DNA of 64,000 nt from Ferruginivarius sediminum. Lineage in GTDB: Bacteria > Pseudomonadota > Alphaproteobacteria > Kiloniellales > Rhodovibrionaceae. Positions 9,509-21,379 of the stretch are shown here, piece after piece (the stretch's first letter is position 1; each line of letters begins with the position of its first letter). The notes beneath the pieces were generated by a model, which saw only the letters and a list, made by a program, of their open reading frames with translations, did not search any database and was not told the DNA's origin. The translations under genes were made by a program, and so were the position numbers. The stretch covers positions 42,357 through 106,356 of the forward strand of contig NZ_QPMH01000013.1 in assembly GCF_003344765.1 (NCBI RefSeq). The letters run 5' to 3'.

Positions 9509-9601
9509 GTCGCCCTTTTGCTCCCCGGTCCGAGTTGCGGCCCACTTACGTCACCGCGCCGCGGCATCGCTTATTGCGTTATCTTTAAAGGTGAACGCCC
9601 C

Positions 9602-9631
9602 CTCTCGGCCGCCGGTTCCGACGGCCGAGAG
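9602..9631. promoter_or_regulatory. 10-bp inverted repeat in the leader of the osmoprotectant operon
   Basis: A perfect 10-bp stem (9602-9611 with 9622-9631, 10-base loop) lies about 95 bases upstream of the first permease. No T-run follows on either strand. It could be an operator, an mRNA leader structure, or the 3' hairpin of the ligA transcript. The rest of 9509-9797 shows no gene and no clear promoter boxes. Confidence 0.3.
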
Positions 9632-9797
9632 CTAACGTGTGTTTCGTGTCCGCGTCAGGCTGTCGCAAATTCGACACTTGCTGTACACGTTTCGACTACC
9701 GGGGTCGCATGAAGGCCAATTAGAGACGCAGACTTCGCCTGGGTTGCACAAAACATCGGCCGAATCACCCCGAACTCAGCCCCCAAACTTGTGCGCC

Positions 9798-13636
<3,839 letters not shown>

Positions 13637-13645
13637 GCGCAGCCC

Positions 13646-14524
13646 TTAGGTCAGCGAGTTCCAGACGCGGCCGATCCAGCTATCCTCGTCGGCCTCGGGC
13701 CGGATGTCGCGCCCCGTTAGCAGCTCGTAGCTGTCGATGTACCACTCGCTGCCCGGAAAGTTGTGGCCCAGCACCGCCGCCGTGGCCTTGGCCTCATCCT
13801 CGATGCCAAGCGCCAGGTAGGCCTCGACAAGGCGATGCAGCGCCTCCGGCGTGTGGCTGGTGGTCTGGTACTCCTCGATCACCGTGCGGAAGCGGTTGAT
13901 CGCCGCAAGATAGTGGCCGCGCTCCAAGTAGAAGCGGCCGACCGCCATCTCCTTGCCGGCCAGGTGATCCGTGGTGAGGTCGAGCTTCAGGCGCGCGTCG
14001 CGGGCATACTTGCTGTCGGGGAAGCGTTGCACCACCTCCTCCAGCGATTGGCGCGCGTTCACCGTCATCTTCTGGTCGCGGCGGACGTCGGAGATGCGCT
14101 CGTAGTAGCTGAGCCCCTTCAGATAATAGGCATAGGCGACATCGCGGTTGCCCGGATGCAGCTCAATGAAGCGGTCGAGCGCGTTGATCGCCTCGTCATA
14201 CTTGTTGTCCTGGTAGTAGGAGAAGGCCGCCATGAGCTGCGCCTTCGACGCCCAGACGGAATAGGGGTGCTGGCGCTCCACTTCGTCGAACAGCTTGGCG
14301 GCGTCGACGTAGTTCTCCTGCGCCAGCTCGTCCATCGCGTTGTTGTAGAGCTCGCTGACCGAGCGTTCGATATACTCGTCCTCGTCGCTGCTGCTGCAGC
14401 CCGCGATGGCCAAGCCAAGCGCGGCGGCGAGGAGGACTCCGAAGCCGGCGCGGCGCCGGCCACCGGTACGGTTTCCATGCGGCGGGGGGATCGAGGGCGT
14501 CATCATCTTCCGCTGTCGTTTCAT
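13646..14524 (-). CDS. bamD: Outer-membrane assembly lipoprotein BamD
   Basis: TPR lipoprotein of the BAM complex, which inserts beta-barrel proteins in the outer membrane. The N-terminal signal ends in a lipobox (LAIAGC), with the acylated Cys followed by SSSDEDE, as suits outer-membrane sorting. TPR-like helices cover the rest, with motifs such as ENYVDAAKLFDEVERQHP and DEAINALDRFIELHPGN. The start is uncertain. ATG 14524 gives 292 aa, while ATG 14509 or 14506 would remove five or six residues before the signal peptide. It leads the bamD-recN-ligA operon, with 14525-14719 between it and the divergent aldolase gene. Confidence 0.94.
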   Translation of the reverse strand: MKRQRKMMTPSIPPPHGNRTGGRRRAGFGVLLAAALGLAIAGCSSSDEDEYIERSVSELYNNAMDELAQENYVDAAKLFDEVERQHPYSVWASKAQLMAAFSYYQDNKYDEAINALDRFIELHPGNRDVAYAYYLKGLSYYERISDVRRDQKMTVNARQSLEEVVQRFPDSKYARDARLKLDLTTDHLAGKEMAVGRFYLERGHYLAAINRFRTVIEEYQTTSHTPEALHRLVEAYLALGIEDEAKATAAVLGHNFPGSEWYIDSYELLTGRDIRPEADEDSWIGRVWNSLT

Positions 14525-14719
14525 CGCGCAAGGCGACAGGCCGCCCCATCTGCTGGGCAACCTGAAATTCCATGCGACATTACAGACAACCCCTGCCGCC
14601 CTCAAGCGGGATGGGCAGGCATTGCCACCTCGGGGTCGCGCCTGCCATATGATGTGCCGCGCCGTCGGCGGAACGACTCCGCAGGCGGCCCGGCCCACCA
14701 CGCCTACGGGAGCATGGCG

Positions 14720-15454
14720 ATGCACGAAAACGAGCAGGAACTCCGCCGGGATCTCGCCGCGGCGCTGCGCCAGGCGGCGCACCTCGGCTTTCACGAGGGG
14801 ATCTGCAACCACTTCTCCGTCGTGGTGCCGGACGGCGAAGGCCGCAACGCGCGCCAATTCCTGATCAACCCGGAAGGCGTGCATTGGCTGGAGATGACAC
14901 CGGACGCCCTGGCCCTGTGCGAGCTGGACCGCGAAGACGCCGGCGTTCCCGAGGGAGTGGAAGCGACAGCGTTCCACATTCACCGGGAAATCCACCGCCT
15001 CGTCCCGCACGCCACCTGCGCGCTGCACACGCACATGCCGTACGCCACGGCGCTCTGCCTGCGCAAGGACATGCGCCTGAAGATGGCCAGCCAGAACGCC
15101 CTGCGCTTTTATGGCCGGGTCGGCTACGAAACGGCGTATGGCGGGCTGGCGCTCGATTCCGACGAAGGCCGGCACATCGGCAGTGCCCTGTCGAACGCCG
15201 ACGTCGCCTTCCTGGCCAATCACGGCGTCGTGGCGGTCGGACCCACCGTCGCCGAGGCTTTCGACGACCTTTACTACCTGGAGCGCGCCTGTCAGCACCA
15301 GATTCTCGCGGAGACGGGCGGCGCGGAATTGAACGAGTTGGACGAGCCCACCTGCCGCGCCGTCGCCGAGCAGTTCGCCACCGAGCGCCCCGCCGCCGCC
15401 GAACGCCACTTCGCAGCCATCAAGCGCCTGCTGGGCGCGCCCTTCGCCGCTTAG
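14720..15454 (+). CDS. Class II aldolase/adducin-family protein
   Basis: Putative metal-dependent aldolase of 244 aa. It carries the zinc ligands HTHMPYAT (His-x-His) and LANHGVVAVG (third His), plus the phosphate-binding-like segment EGICNHFSV. Many members described only as class II aldolase/adducin have no known substrate. In this one the usual TSGN-type loop is replaced by CNHFS, which argues against a classical fuculose-phosphate aldolase. The ATG at 14720 follows GGGAG at 14708-14712 with good spacing, while ATG 14714 is too close. It is divergent from bamD and convergent with the neighbouring VOC gene. Confidence 0.8.
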   Translation: MHENEQELRRDLAAALRQAAHLGFHEGICNHFSVVVPDGEGRNARQFLINPEGVHWLEMTPDALALCELDREDAGVPEGVEATAFHIHREIHRLVPHATCALHTHMPYATALCLRKDMRLKMASQNALRFYGRVGYETAYGGLALDSDEGRHIGSALSNADVAFLANHGVVAVGPTVAEAFDDLYYLERACQHQILAETGGAELNELDEPTCRAVAEQFATERPAAAERHFAAIKRLLGAPFAA

Positions 15455-15490
15455 GTTACACTGCGGGAAGTGGATCGCGTGGGCGGATAG

Positions 15491-16330
15491 CTAAACGAAA
15501 TCCAGCGCCGCGCCGCAGGCGTCGTCGGGCAAAATATGCAGCCGGCCGTCCCTGCCCCGCTCGAAGGCCACGCCGTGGTCGCGCAGGTAGCTGGCCGTCG
15601 CGGGCAGGTCCGCGACCGCGATTTCCATCGCCGCCGGGCCGGGCCTGGCTGGGACTACCGCTTGCGGATGCCGTTGCGCCAGCCCCTTGCCGTCGGTGAA
15701 GCGCAGCACGCAGGCTCCACAGGTGACCTCCACCACGTTGTCGGTGTTGCGCACGGCGTCGAGGCCGAAAAGCTCGCCATAGGGCACCGCCATCGCGCCG
15801 GGCTCGTCCACCACGACCGTCAGGCCGGCGATGCGCCGGGCGCCGTTCGGCTGCTCCACCCAAGGCGCCTGCCAGACGATCTCCGGCGTCAGGTGCTGGC
15901 AGACGAAGCTGCGCAAACCCGGCGTCGCCTCCGGCGGCAGGTGGTAGAGACGGAATTCCGGCAGGACGTCGCCCTCGGGCAGTTCCAGCGTGCGCTTCAG
16001 GTCCTTCGGCCCGTCGCCCGGCTTGTTGAGCGCCTGCATCTGCGCGGCAACGCTGTCCAGGTCGTCGCCGGCGAAGGCCGCACCCAGCAGCCCCTCGCCA
16101 TGCTCCGCCAGGAAGACGTCGAGGTTGTTGGTGAACTGCGACGGGTCGACGATGCCCAGCAATTCCAGGTAGTCGCGGCCGAACATCAGGCAGTAGTTGG
16201 CCGTGCCCCAGCCGATGTGCCGGCCACGTGGCGTGGACCGGAAGCCCAGGCGCTCGTAGGCCGCGCGTCCGGCTTCGAGATCGTTCACGCCAATCAGCAG
16301 GTGGTCCAGGCCGGTGATTCCCTCGCTCAA
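15491..16330 (-). CDS. VOC-superfamily protein (Glyoxalase_3-like)
   Basis: Protein of 279 aa beginning ITGLDHLLIGVNDLE, typical of the Glyoxalase_3-like group of the vicinal-oxygen-chelate superfamily. A second, divergent VOC half starts near GPAAMEIAVADLPATASYL. Members bind a divalent metal and act as lyases, dioxygenases or isomerases. No specific reaction can be read here. Its ATG overlaps the stop of the aldolase upstream by four bases, making it the last gene of the mtnP-mtnA-aldolase operon. It could act on the aldehyde or sugar phosphate made there, but this is inference from position. Confidence 0.75.
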   Translation of the reverse strand: MSEGITGLDHLLIGVNDLEAGRAAYERLGFRSTPRGRHIGWGTANYCLMFGRDYLELLGIVDPSQFTNNLDVFLAEHGEGLLGAAFAGDDLDSVAAQMQALNKPGDGPKDLKRTLELPEGDVLPEFRLYHLPPEATPGLRSFVCQHLTPEIVWQAPWVEQPNGARRIAGLTVVVDEPGAMAVPYGELFGLDAVRNTDNVVEVTCGACVLRFTDGKGLAQRHPQAVVPARPGPAAMEIAVADLPATASYLRDHGVAFERGRDGRLHILPDDACGAALDFV

Positions 16331-17007
16331 TCCGCTTTCGCCCCTTCGCTGTCCGCGGCCGCCTCGGGCTTGCCGTAGGTTTTGAATTTCTCCAGCACGC
16401 GCGCCATCTCCGCCTCGTCCAGCAGCACCGGCTCGCCGATCTGCAGCGCCCGCCAGTACTGCGCGGCCAGGGTCTCAACCTCGACCGCCAGGGCCAGAGC
16501 CTTCTGCAGATTGTCGCCCAGCGCAAGCATGCCGTGGTTCGCCAGCAGGCACGCCTTGCGTCCCTCCAGTGCCTTGAGCGCGTTGTCCGACAGCTCGCGC
16601 GTGCCGAAGGTGGCGTAGGGCGCACAGCGGATATCGCTGCCGCCGGCCACCGCGATCATGTAGTGGAACGGCGGGATGTCGCGGTGCAGGCACGACAGCG
16701 TCGTACAGAACATGGCGTGGGTATGCACGACGGCGCCGACATCGTCCCGCCCGGCCAGTACGTCGCGGTGGATGTGCCACTCGCTGGTCGGCCTGCGGCC
16801 GGCGGCGGGGCACGACCAGTTGCCGTCGAAGTCCATGGCGACGATGTCCTCGGCCGTCATCGCCTCGTAAAGCACGCCCGACGGCGTCACCAGCAGCCCG
16901 CCCTCCACGCGGACACCCAGGTTGCCCGAGGTTCCCTGGTTGATGCCCAGCGCGTTCATGCGGCGGGCGGTATCGACGATCTCCTGCCGCAGTTCAGGGT
17001 GGTCCAT
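16327..17007 (-). CDS. ald2: Class II aldolase, likely 5-(methylthio)ribulose-1-phosphate aldolase (Ald2-like)
   Basis: Class II sugar-phosphate aldolase of 226 aa with the fuculose-phosphate aldolase motifs: phosphate loop NQGTSGNLGVR, catalytic Glu region TSEWHIHR, zinc ligands HTHAMF, and LANHGMLALG with the third His. It lies directly downstream of mtnP and mtnA. In the DHAP shunt known from Rhodospirillum rubrum and pathogenic E. coli, the homologous aldolase splits 5-(methylthio)ribulose-1-phosphate (or 5-deoxyribulose-1-phosphate) into DHAP and an aldehyde. The operon context makes this the best assignment, although fuculose- or rhamnulose-phosphate aldolase cannot be excluded from sequence. 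Confidence 0.8.
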   Translation of the reverse strand: MDHPELRQEIVDTARRMNALGINQGTSGNLGVRVEGGLLVTPSGVLYEAMTAEDIVAMDFDGNWSCPAAGRRPTSEWHIHRDVLAGRDDVGAVVHTHAMFCTTLSCLHRDIPPFHYMIAVAGGSDIRCAPYATFGTRELSDNALKALEGRKACLLANHGMLALGDNLQKALALAVEVETLAAQYWRALQIGEPVLLDEAEMARVLEKFKTYGKPEAAADSEGAKAD

Positions 17008-17028
17008 CCCGCGTGCCCTCTCCGCCGC

Positions 17029-18135
17029 CTACTCGGCCGCCGCCGTCGCGTGCTCGGGATAAAGCGCGCGCAGGCTGTCCTTGCTGGCGGTGCACACACC
17101 ACGCTCGGTCACAAGTGCCGTCACCAGGCGCGCCGGCGTCACGTCGAAACCGAAGTTGGCGACCGCGCTGCTCTCGGGCGTCACGCGAACCGCCGTATCG
17201 TGCCCGTCGTCGGTGCGCCCTGGAATGTGGCTGACCTCGCGGCCGTCGCGCTCCTCGATCGGGATTTGCTCGCCGTCCTCGATGGACCAGTCGATGGTCG
17301 GCCCCGGCAGCGCGACATAGAACGGCACGCCGTTGTCGTGCGCCGCCAGCGCCTTCAGGTAGGTGCCGATCTTGTTGCAGACGTCGCCCGCCGCCGTCGT
17401 GCGGTCGGTGCCGGTGATGCAGAGGTCGACCTCCCCCCGGCGCATCAGCAGGCCGCCGGCGTTGTCCACGACCACCTTGTGCGGCACGCCATGGCGTCCC
17501 AACTCCCAAGCCGTCAGGCCGGCGCCCTGATTGCGCGGGCGCGTCTCGTCGACCCAGACGAAGACCGGAATCCCCTCGTCGTGCGCCTTGTAGATGGGCG
17601 CGAGCGCCGTACCCCAGTCGACGGTGGCAAGCCAGCCGGCGTTGCAGTGGGTCAGGATATTGACCGGACCGCGCCCGTCCTTGGCCCGATGCGCCTCGCG
17701 GATCAGGTCCAGGCCATGGCGGCCGATGGCCTCGTTGATCTCCACGTCCTCGTCGCAGATCTCGCCGGCGCGGCGGAAGGCGGCGGCGGCCCGCTCGCCC
17801 TCCGGCAGCGGGGCCACCGTGGCGCGCACATCCTCTACCGCCCACTTGAGGTTGATCGCTGTCGGCCGGGTCGCCACAAGCGTCTCGCACGCGCGGGCCA
17901 GCATGGCGTCGGAGGCATCGGCGCGCAGGGCCAGCCACAGACCGTAGGCCGCCGTGGCACCGATCAGCGGCGCGCCACGCACCAGCATGGCGCGGATGGC
18001 GTGCGCAGCGTCCTCAAGCGTCTCCAGCCGCACCGTCTCGAAACTGTGCGGCAGCCTGGTCTGATCGATGATCTCCACCGCCCGGCCGTCCACCGCCGGC
18101 CAGATGGTACGATACGCATCGCCGTCGACCTTCAT
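17029..18135 (-). CDS. mtnA: S-methyl-5-thioribose-1-phosphate isomerase MtnA
   Basis: Converts methylthioribose-1-phosphate to methylthioribulose-1-phosphate in MTA salvage. The protein (368 aa) has the eIF2B-like fold with [11 protein letters not shown], the catalytic Cys164 in [10 protein letters not shown], and Asp244 in TGTDRTT. The ATG at 18135 has GGAGGACGAG upstream. It is 19 bases from mtnP and 21 bases from the aldolase, so all belong to one transcript. None of the later genes of the classical methionine salvage pathway (mtnB, mtnC, mtnD) is nearby. Confidence 0.95.
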   Translation of the reverse strand: MKVDGDAYRTIWPAVDGRAVEIIDQTRLPHSFETVRLETLEDAAHAIRAMLVRGAPLIGATAAYGLWLALRADASDAMLARACETLVATRPTAINLKWAVEDVRATVAPLPEGERAAAAFRRAGEICDEDVEINEAIGRHGLDLIREAHRAKDGRGPVNILTHCNAGWLATVDWGTALAPIYKAHDEGIPVFVWVDETRPRNQGAGLTAWELGRHGVPHKVVVDNAGGLLMRRGEVDLCITGTDRTTAAGDVCNKIGTYLKALAAHDNGVPFYVALPGPTIDWSIEDGEQIPIEERDGREVSHIPGRTDDGHDTAVRVTPESSAVANFGFDVTPARLVTALVTERGVCTASKDSLRALYPEHATAAAE

Positions 18136-18154
18136 CGCTCTCGTCCTCCGGGCT

Positions 18155-19036
18155 TCAAAGCACCCGGCCCGCCACGGCCTGGAGCCGTTCCACCATCGCG
18201 CCGTCGCGCGCCTCAGGCCGGGTGATGACGGCGTTCTCCAGCGCCCGGTGGCAGCCGTGGTCGCAGGCCTCGGCGCGTCCCGCCAGTTGCGGCACCACGC
18301 GGCGCACTAGCGCACGGGCCTTGTCGGCGTTGTCCATCAACACCTTGATGACCTGCTCCACCGACACCGCGTCGTGCTCCTCGTGCCAGCAGTCATAGTC
18401 GGTGACCATCCCGATCGTCAGATAGCAAAGCTCCGCCTCGCGGGCCAGCTTGGCCTCGGGCATGTTGGTCATACCGATGACGTCGCAGTTCCACGAGCGG
18501 TACAGCTCGCTCTCGGCCCGCGTCGAGAACTGCGGCCCTTCCATCACCAGGTAGGCGCCACCCCGGCTGACCGAAATGGATTCGGCGCGCGCGGCCGCTT
18601 CCACCACGCCGGCCAGGCGCCCGCAGGTCGGCTCGGCCACCGAGACATGGGCGACCAGCCCAGTATCGAAGAACGACTTCTCCCGCGCGAAGGTGCGGTC
18701 GATGAACTGATCCACCAGCACGAATGTCCCCGGCGGCAGATCCTCCTTCAGCGACCCCACGGCGGAAAGCGACAGGATCTCCGTGACGCCGGCGCGCTTG
18801 AGCGCATCGATGTTGGCGCGGAAGTTCAAACGGCTTGGCGGAATCCTGTGGCCGCGGCCGTGGCGCGGCAGGAACACCACCTTCTGCCCATCGATCTCGC
18901 CGGTCAGAAGTTCGTCGGACGGATCGCCGAAAGGTGAATCCACCTTCCGCCATTGCGCGTTCTTCAGCCCCTCGATGTCGTAGACGCCGCTGCCGCCGAT
19001 AACGCCGACGACCGGCGGCGTTCCAGGCTCGCCCAT
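18155..19036 (-). CDS. mtnP: S-methyl-5'-thioadenosine phosphorylase MtnP
   Basis: Phosphorolyses 5'-methylthioadenosine (a by-product of polyamine and homoserine-lactone synthesis) to adenine and methylthioribose-1-phosphate. The protein (293 aa) starts with the phosphate-loop motif [14 protein letters not shown]. It also has [20 protein letters not shown] and the substrate-binding stretch [13 protein letters not shown] and [15 protein letters not shown], typical of MTA phosphorylase rather than purine-nucleoside phosphorylase. GAGGTGGGT precedes the ATG. It is the first gene of the mtn operon. Confidence 0.94.
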   Translation of the reverse strand: MGEPGTPPVVGVIGGSGVYDIEGLKNAQWRKVDSPFGDPSDELLTGEIDGQKVVFLPRHGRGHRIPPSRLNFRANIDALKRAGVTEILSLSAVGSLKEDLPPGTFVLVDQFIDRTFAREKSFFDTGLVAHVSVAEPTCGRLAGVVEAAARAESISVSRGGAYLVMEGPQFSTRAESELYRSWNCDVIGMTNMPEAKLAREAELCYLTIGMVTDYDCWHEEHDAVSVEQVIKVLMDNADKARALVRRVVPQLAGRAEACDHGCHRALENAVITRPEARDGAMVERLQAVAGRVL

Positions 19037-19389
19037 TACCCACCTCTACTGGATTTTGATGCGATCTATCGATCTATGGTTGTTGTTGCCGCAGCTTGCC
19101 ACGCCTACAGCGGCAAGTCAGCCGCATCGTGCCCCGCAGCGACAAGCAAAGTGGACCAGCCTTGCGCGGATCGCAATCTCCGGGATCGCGCGAAACAGCA
19201 AACATGTATCTGATGTTCGTCAAAGTCGCACTTTGATACAAAAAAATCAAAATTTTTATGGTTGTGGCATGTGTTTTAGATCCCTACAAAATTTAATATT
19301 GAGTAATAAACTCGCGTACTGGTTGCTTCGGTATCGAGGGTTCGCCGGCGCTGCGCGTCGGTGATTCGAGCTAAGAGGGTGAGAAAAAA
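19037..19389. other. AT-rich intergenic region between mtnP and the His-rich OMP gene
   Basis: Divergent promoter region with no gene. The half nearer the OMP gene (19205-19310) is much more AT-rich than the surroundings and contains A- and T-tracts. It also holds the palindrome at 19220-19236. No consensus promoter boxes could be fixed with confidence. Confidence 0.5.
19220..19236. promoter_or_regulatory. Palindromic operator candidate upstream of the His-rich OMP gene
   Basis: TCAAAGT-cgc-ACTTTGA is a perfect 7-bp inverted repeat with a 3-base spacer. It sits about 155 bases before the OMP start inside AT-rich DNA, as expected of a dimeric repressor site. The regulator is not identified. 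The nearby ArsR-type gene is one candidate. Confidence 0.4.
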
Positions 19390-20352
19390 ATGTTTCGATA
19401 TCTTCTCGCGGCCGTGGCCGTCGTGCCGCTGGCGCTGCCTCTATACGCGCAGGCAAGCTGCGGCTCCGCGTTCTGCACCGTCAACACCGACTGGGACGCG
19501 CAGAGCCCGACGGCGGGACCGGGAACCCGGGTCGACCTGCGCTACGAGTACATCAAGCAGGATCAGCCCCGTCACCATACCAAGGACGTTGACGTCGGCG
19601 AGCTTCCCCGCCACCACGACGAGGTCGAGACCATCAACCACAATATCGTCGCGACCGTGGATCACACCTTCGACGAGAACTGGGGTGCCTCCATTGCCCT
19701 ACCGTTCGTCAAGCGCGACCACGAGCACATCCACAATCATCACGGCAGCCAGATTTTCGATAGCTGGGATTTCAGCAAGCTCGGCGACATGCAGGTGCTG
19801 GGCCGCTACAAGTTCTCGCTGGAACAAGACGACCCCGCGATCATTCCGGGCTTCGGCCTGAATTTCGGTCTGGAACTGCCGACCGGCGAGTTCCACGTGA
19901 AGAACGATGACGGCGAGTTGGCCGAACGCAGCTTGCAGCCGGGCAGCGGCACGGTGGACCTGCTGCTTGGCGCGTTCTACCAGCAGACGCTGCTTGACTG
20001 GGATTCCTCCTGGTTCGTGCAGGGCCAGTTCCAGCAGCCGCTGCACCAGCGCGAGGATTACGAGCCCGGCTGGGAATTCTCCGTCGACGTCGGCTACCGC
20101 TACAACGCGACGGAGGACCTGGGCCTGCTGTTGCAGCTCAACACCGCGGTCAAGGGCCGCGATCACGGCGATCAGGCCGAGCCCGAGGACACCGGCAGCG
20201 CGCTTGTCGCCATCAGCCCCGGCATCAGCTACTCCATCCTCGACGGGGTGCAGGTCTACGGCCTGGTGCAGCAGCCGGTATACGAGTGGGTGCGCGGCGT
20301 TCAGTTGACGGCCGACTGGTCGACGGTGGTCGGCGTCACGACCCGCTTCTGA
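19390..20352 (+). CDS. His-rich outer-membrane beta-barrel protein of unknown function
   Basis: Exported protein of 320 aa. The signal peptide ends near LYAQA-S, and the mature protein opens with a two-Cys motif CGSAFC. It has alternating polar/hydrophobic strands throughout and ends in Phe (VVGVTTRF), as expected of a BAM-assembled beta-barrel. An early region is rich in histidine (RHHTKD, RHHDE, HEHIHNHH), possibly a metal-binding extracellular loop. I recall no function for the family. The downstream ArsR-type regulator suggests a link to metal or sulfide stress, which is inference. AAGAGGGTGAG precedes the start codon. Confidence 0.75.
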   Translation: MFRYLLAAVAVVPLALPLYAQASCGSAFCTVNTDWDAQSPTAGPGTRVDLRYEYIKQDQPRHHTKDVDVGELPRHHDEVETINHNIVATVDHTFDENWGASIALPFVKRDHEHIHNHHGSQIFDSWDFSKLGDMQVLGRYKFSLEQDDPAIIPGFGLNFGLELPTGEFHVKNDDGELAERSLQPGSGTVDLLLGAFYQQTLLDWDSSWFVQGQFQQPLHQREDYEPGWEFSVDVGYRYNATEDLGLLLQLNTAVKGRDHGDQAEPEDTGSALVAISPGISYSILDGVQVYGLVQQPVYEWVRGVQLTADWSTVVGVTTRF

Positions 20353-20495
20353 GCCCTATCCCGTTGGACTGCTCGACGCCCTTGGAGCCGCCGCTGCCGG
20401 CGCGCGGCTTCGGGGGCGTTCGCCGCTCCGGTCCAGTGGTCTGTCCAATTCCAGTTCAAACTGCTCTTTAATCCGGTTCCACCTCCGGTTATAGT

Positions 20496-20507
20496 GAATT
20501 AAAATTC
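20496..20507. promoter_or_regulatory. Inverted repeat upstream of the ArsR-family gene, candidate autoregulatory operator
   Basis: GAATT-aa-AATTC, a 5-bp inverted repeat with a 2-base spacer, lies 24 bases before the start codon in AT-rich DNA. Short AT-rich inverted repeats near the promoter are typical of ArsR/SmtB-family autoregulation. Confidence 0.4.
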
Positions 20508-20531
20508 CGTGTCATCGGGTGGTTGGGGGCA

Positions 20532-20894
20532 ATGCACATCACGTCTGAAGAGATCGAGGTCCTGGAAGGGACTGCCGACAAGGCCTGTCGTCTGCTCAAG
20601 GCGCTGTCGAACAGGGATCGCCTGCTCATTCTTTGTTATCTGGCGCACCACGAACGCAACGTCAGCGACCTTGAGGGGCTGCTGCAACTTCGTCAGCCGA
20701 CGCTCTCGCAGCAGCTCGCTCGGTTGCGCAGCGAGGAACTGGTGAAAACGCGGCGCGAGGGTAAGGCGATCTATTACAGCCTGATCAGCGACGAGGTCCG
20801 GCAGGTGATCCGTCTGCTCTATGGCCTCTACTGCTGTTCCTCGCAGACCGTGTCGGAGATGCCGCCCGCGCGGCTGGCCGCGGCCGGATCCTGA
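20532..20894 (+). CDS. ArsR/SmtB-family repressor, BigR/SqrR-like persulfide sensor candidate
   Basis: Winged-helix repressor of 120 aa with the recognition-helix motif RQPTLSQQLARLR followed by the wing (KTRREGKAIYYSL). Cys35 (LLILCYL) and Cys101 (YGLYCC) are 66 residues apart. That is the spacing of the two sulfide-sensing cysteines in BigR and SqrR, which form a tetrasulfide bridge with reactive sulfur species. The metal-binding ELCVCDL motif of ArsR is absent. The ATG at 20532 is preferred to the in-frame TTG at 20523. No persulfide dioxygenase or sulfide:quinone reductase gene is next to it. The nearest possible target is the upstream OMP gene. Confidence 0.85.
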   Translation: MHITSEEIEVLEGTADKACRLLKALSNRDRLLILCYLAHHERNVSDLEGLLQLRQPTLSQQLARLRSEELVKTRREGKAIYYSLISDEVRQVIRLLYGLYCCSSQTVSEMPPARLAAAGS

Positions 20895-21379
20895 CGGCGG
20901 ACCGCAGGGCGAACTTCATCGGCTGGCGTCTCGACGGCAGTGACCTGACGCCCCTGCCGCCTTCGGGCGGCGGGGCGTTCGGCTTGTGGTAAGAAACCCT
21001 TGGCACGGCCGACGCCATCGTGAACTCACGAAATATTGAGGTTCACGAAACGGGCGGCGCTGCCTTTTCCGTTGCGGGGCCGCTCCTGCAAACACCAGGG
21101 CCGCTCCTTCGGCCAAATTAAAAAACGATAAAATTACAAGTACAAAGCCGATTACCTGCCCGTACGGATTCCGGCGATTACCGAATATCACCGTTGGGAC
21201 TGAGAAATCGGCGTACACCGAAAGAGTCATCTACGTCGTCTATGACTTATCGTATCTTGTGGAACGCAAAGGATATTGGTGCGTTACGACAGAATAGGCA
21301 GGAACGAATGGGGTCGGCAAACAAGCTGACTATGCCGAAGCAACCGGCCGATCGCCTTGCCGGGGCATGAGAGGGTAGG
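20895..21379. other. Gene-free region between the ArsR-like and LuxR-like genes
   Basis: No credible gene. It holds the hairpin at 20952-20975, a direct repeat of the word GGCCGCTCCT near 21080 and 21110, an inverted repeat GTGAAC ... GTTCAC at about 21019-21045, and AT-rich DNA from 21115 to 21300 that probably contains the promoter of the LuxR-type gene. Confidence 0.45.
20952..20975 (+). terminator. UUCG-tetraloop hairpin after the ArsR-like gene
   Basis: A 10-bp GC-rich stem (20952-20961 with 20966-20975, one G-U pair) is capped by the very stable UUCG tetraloop, 57 bases after the stop. No T-run follows, so it may terminate with help from Rho or simply protect the 3' end. Confidence 0.5.
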
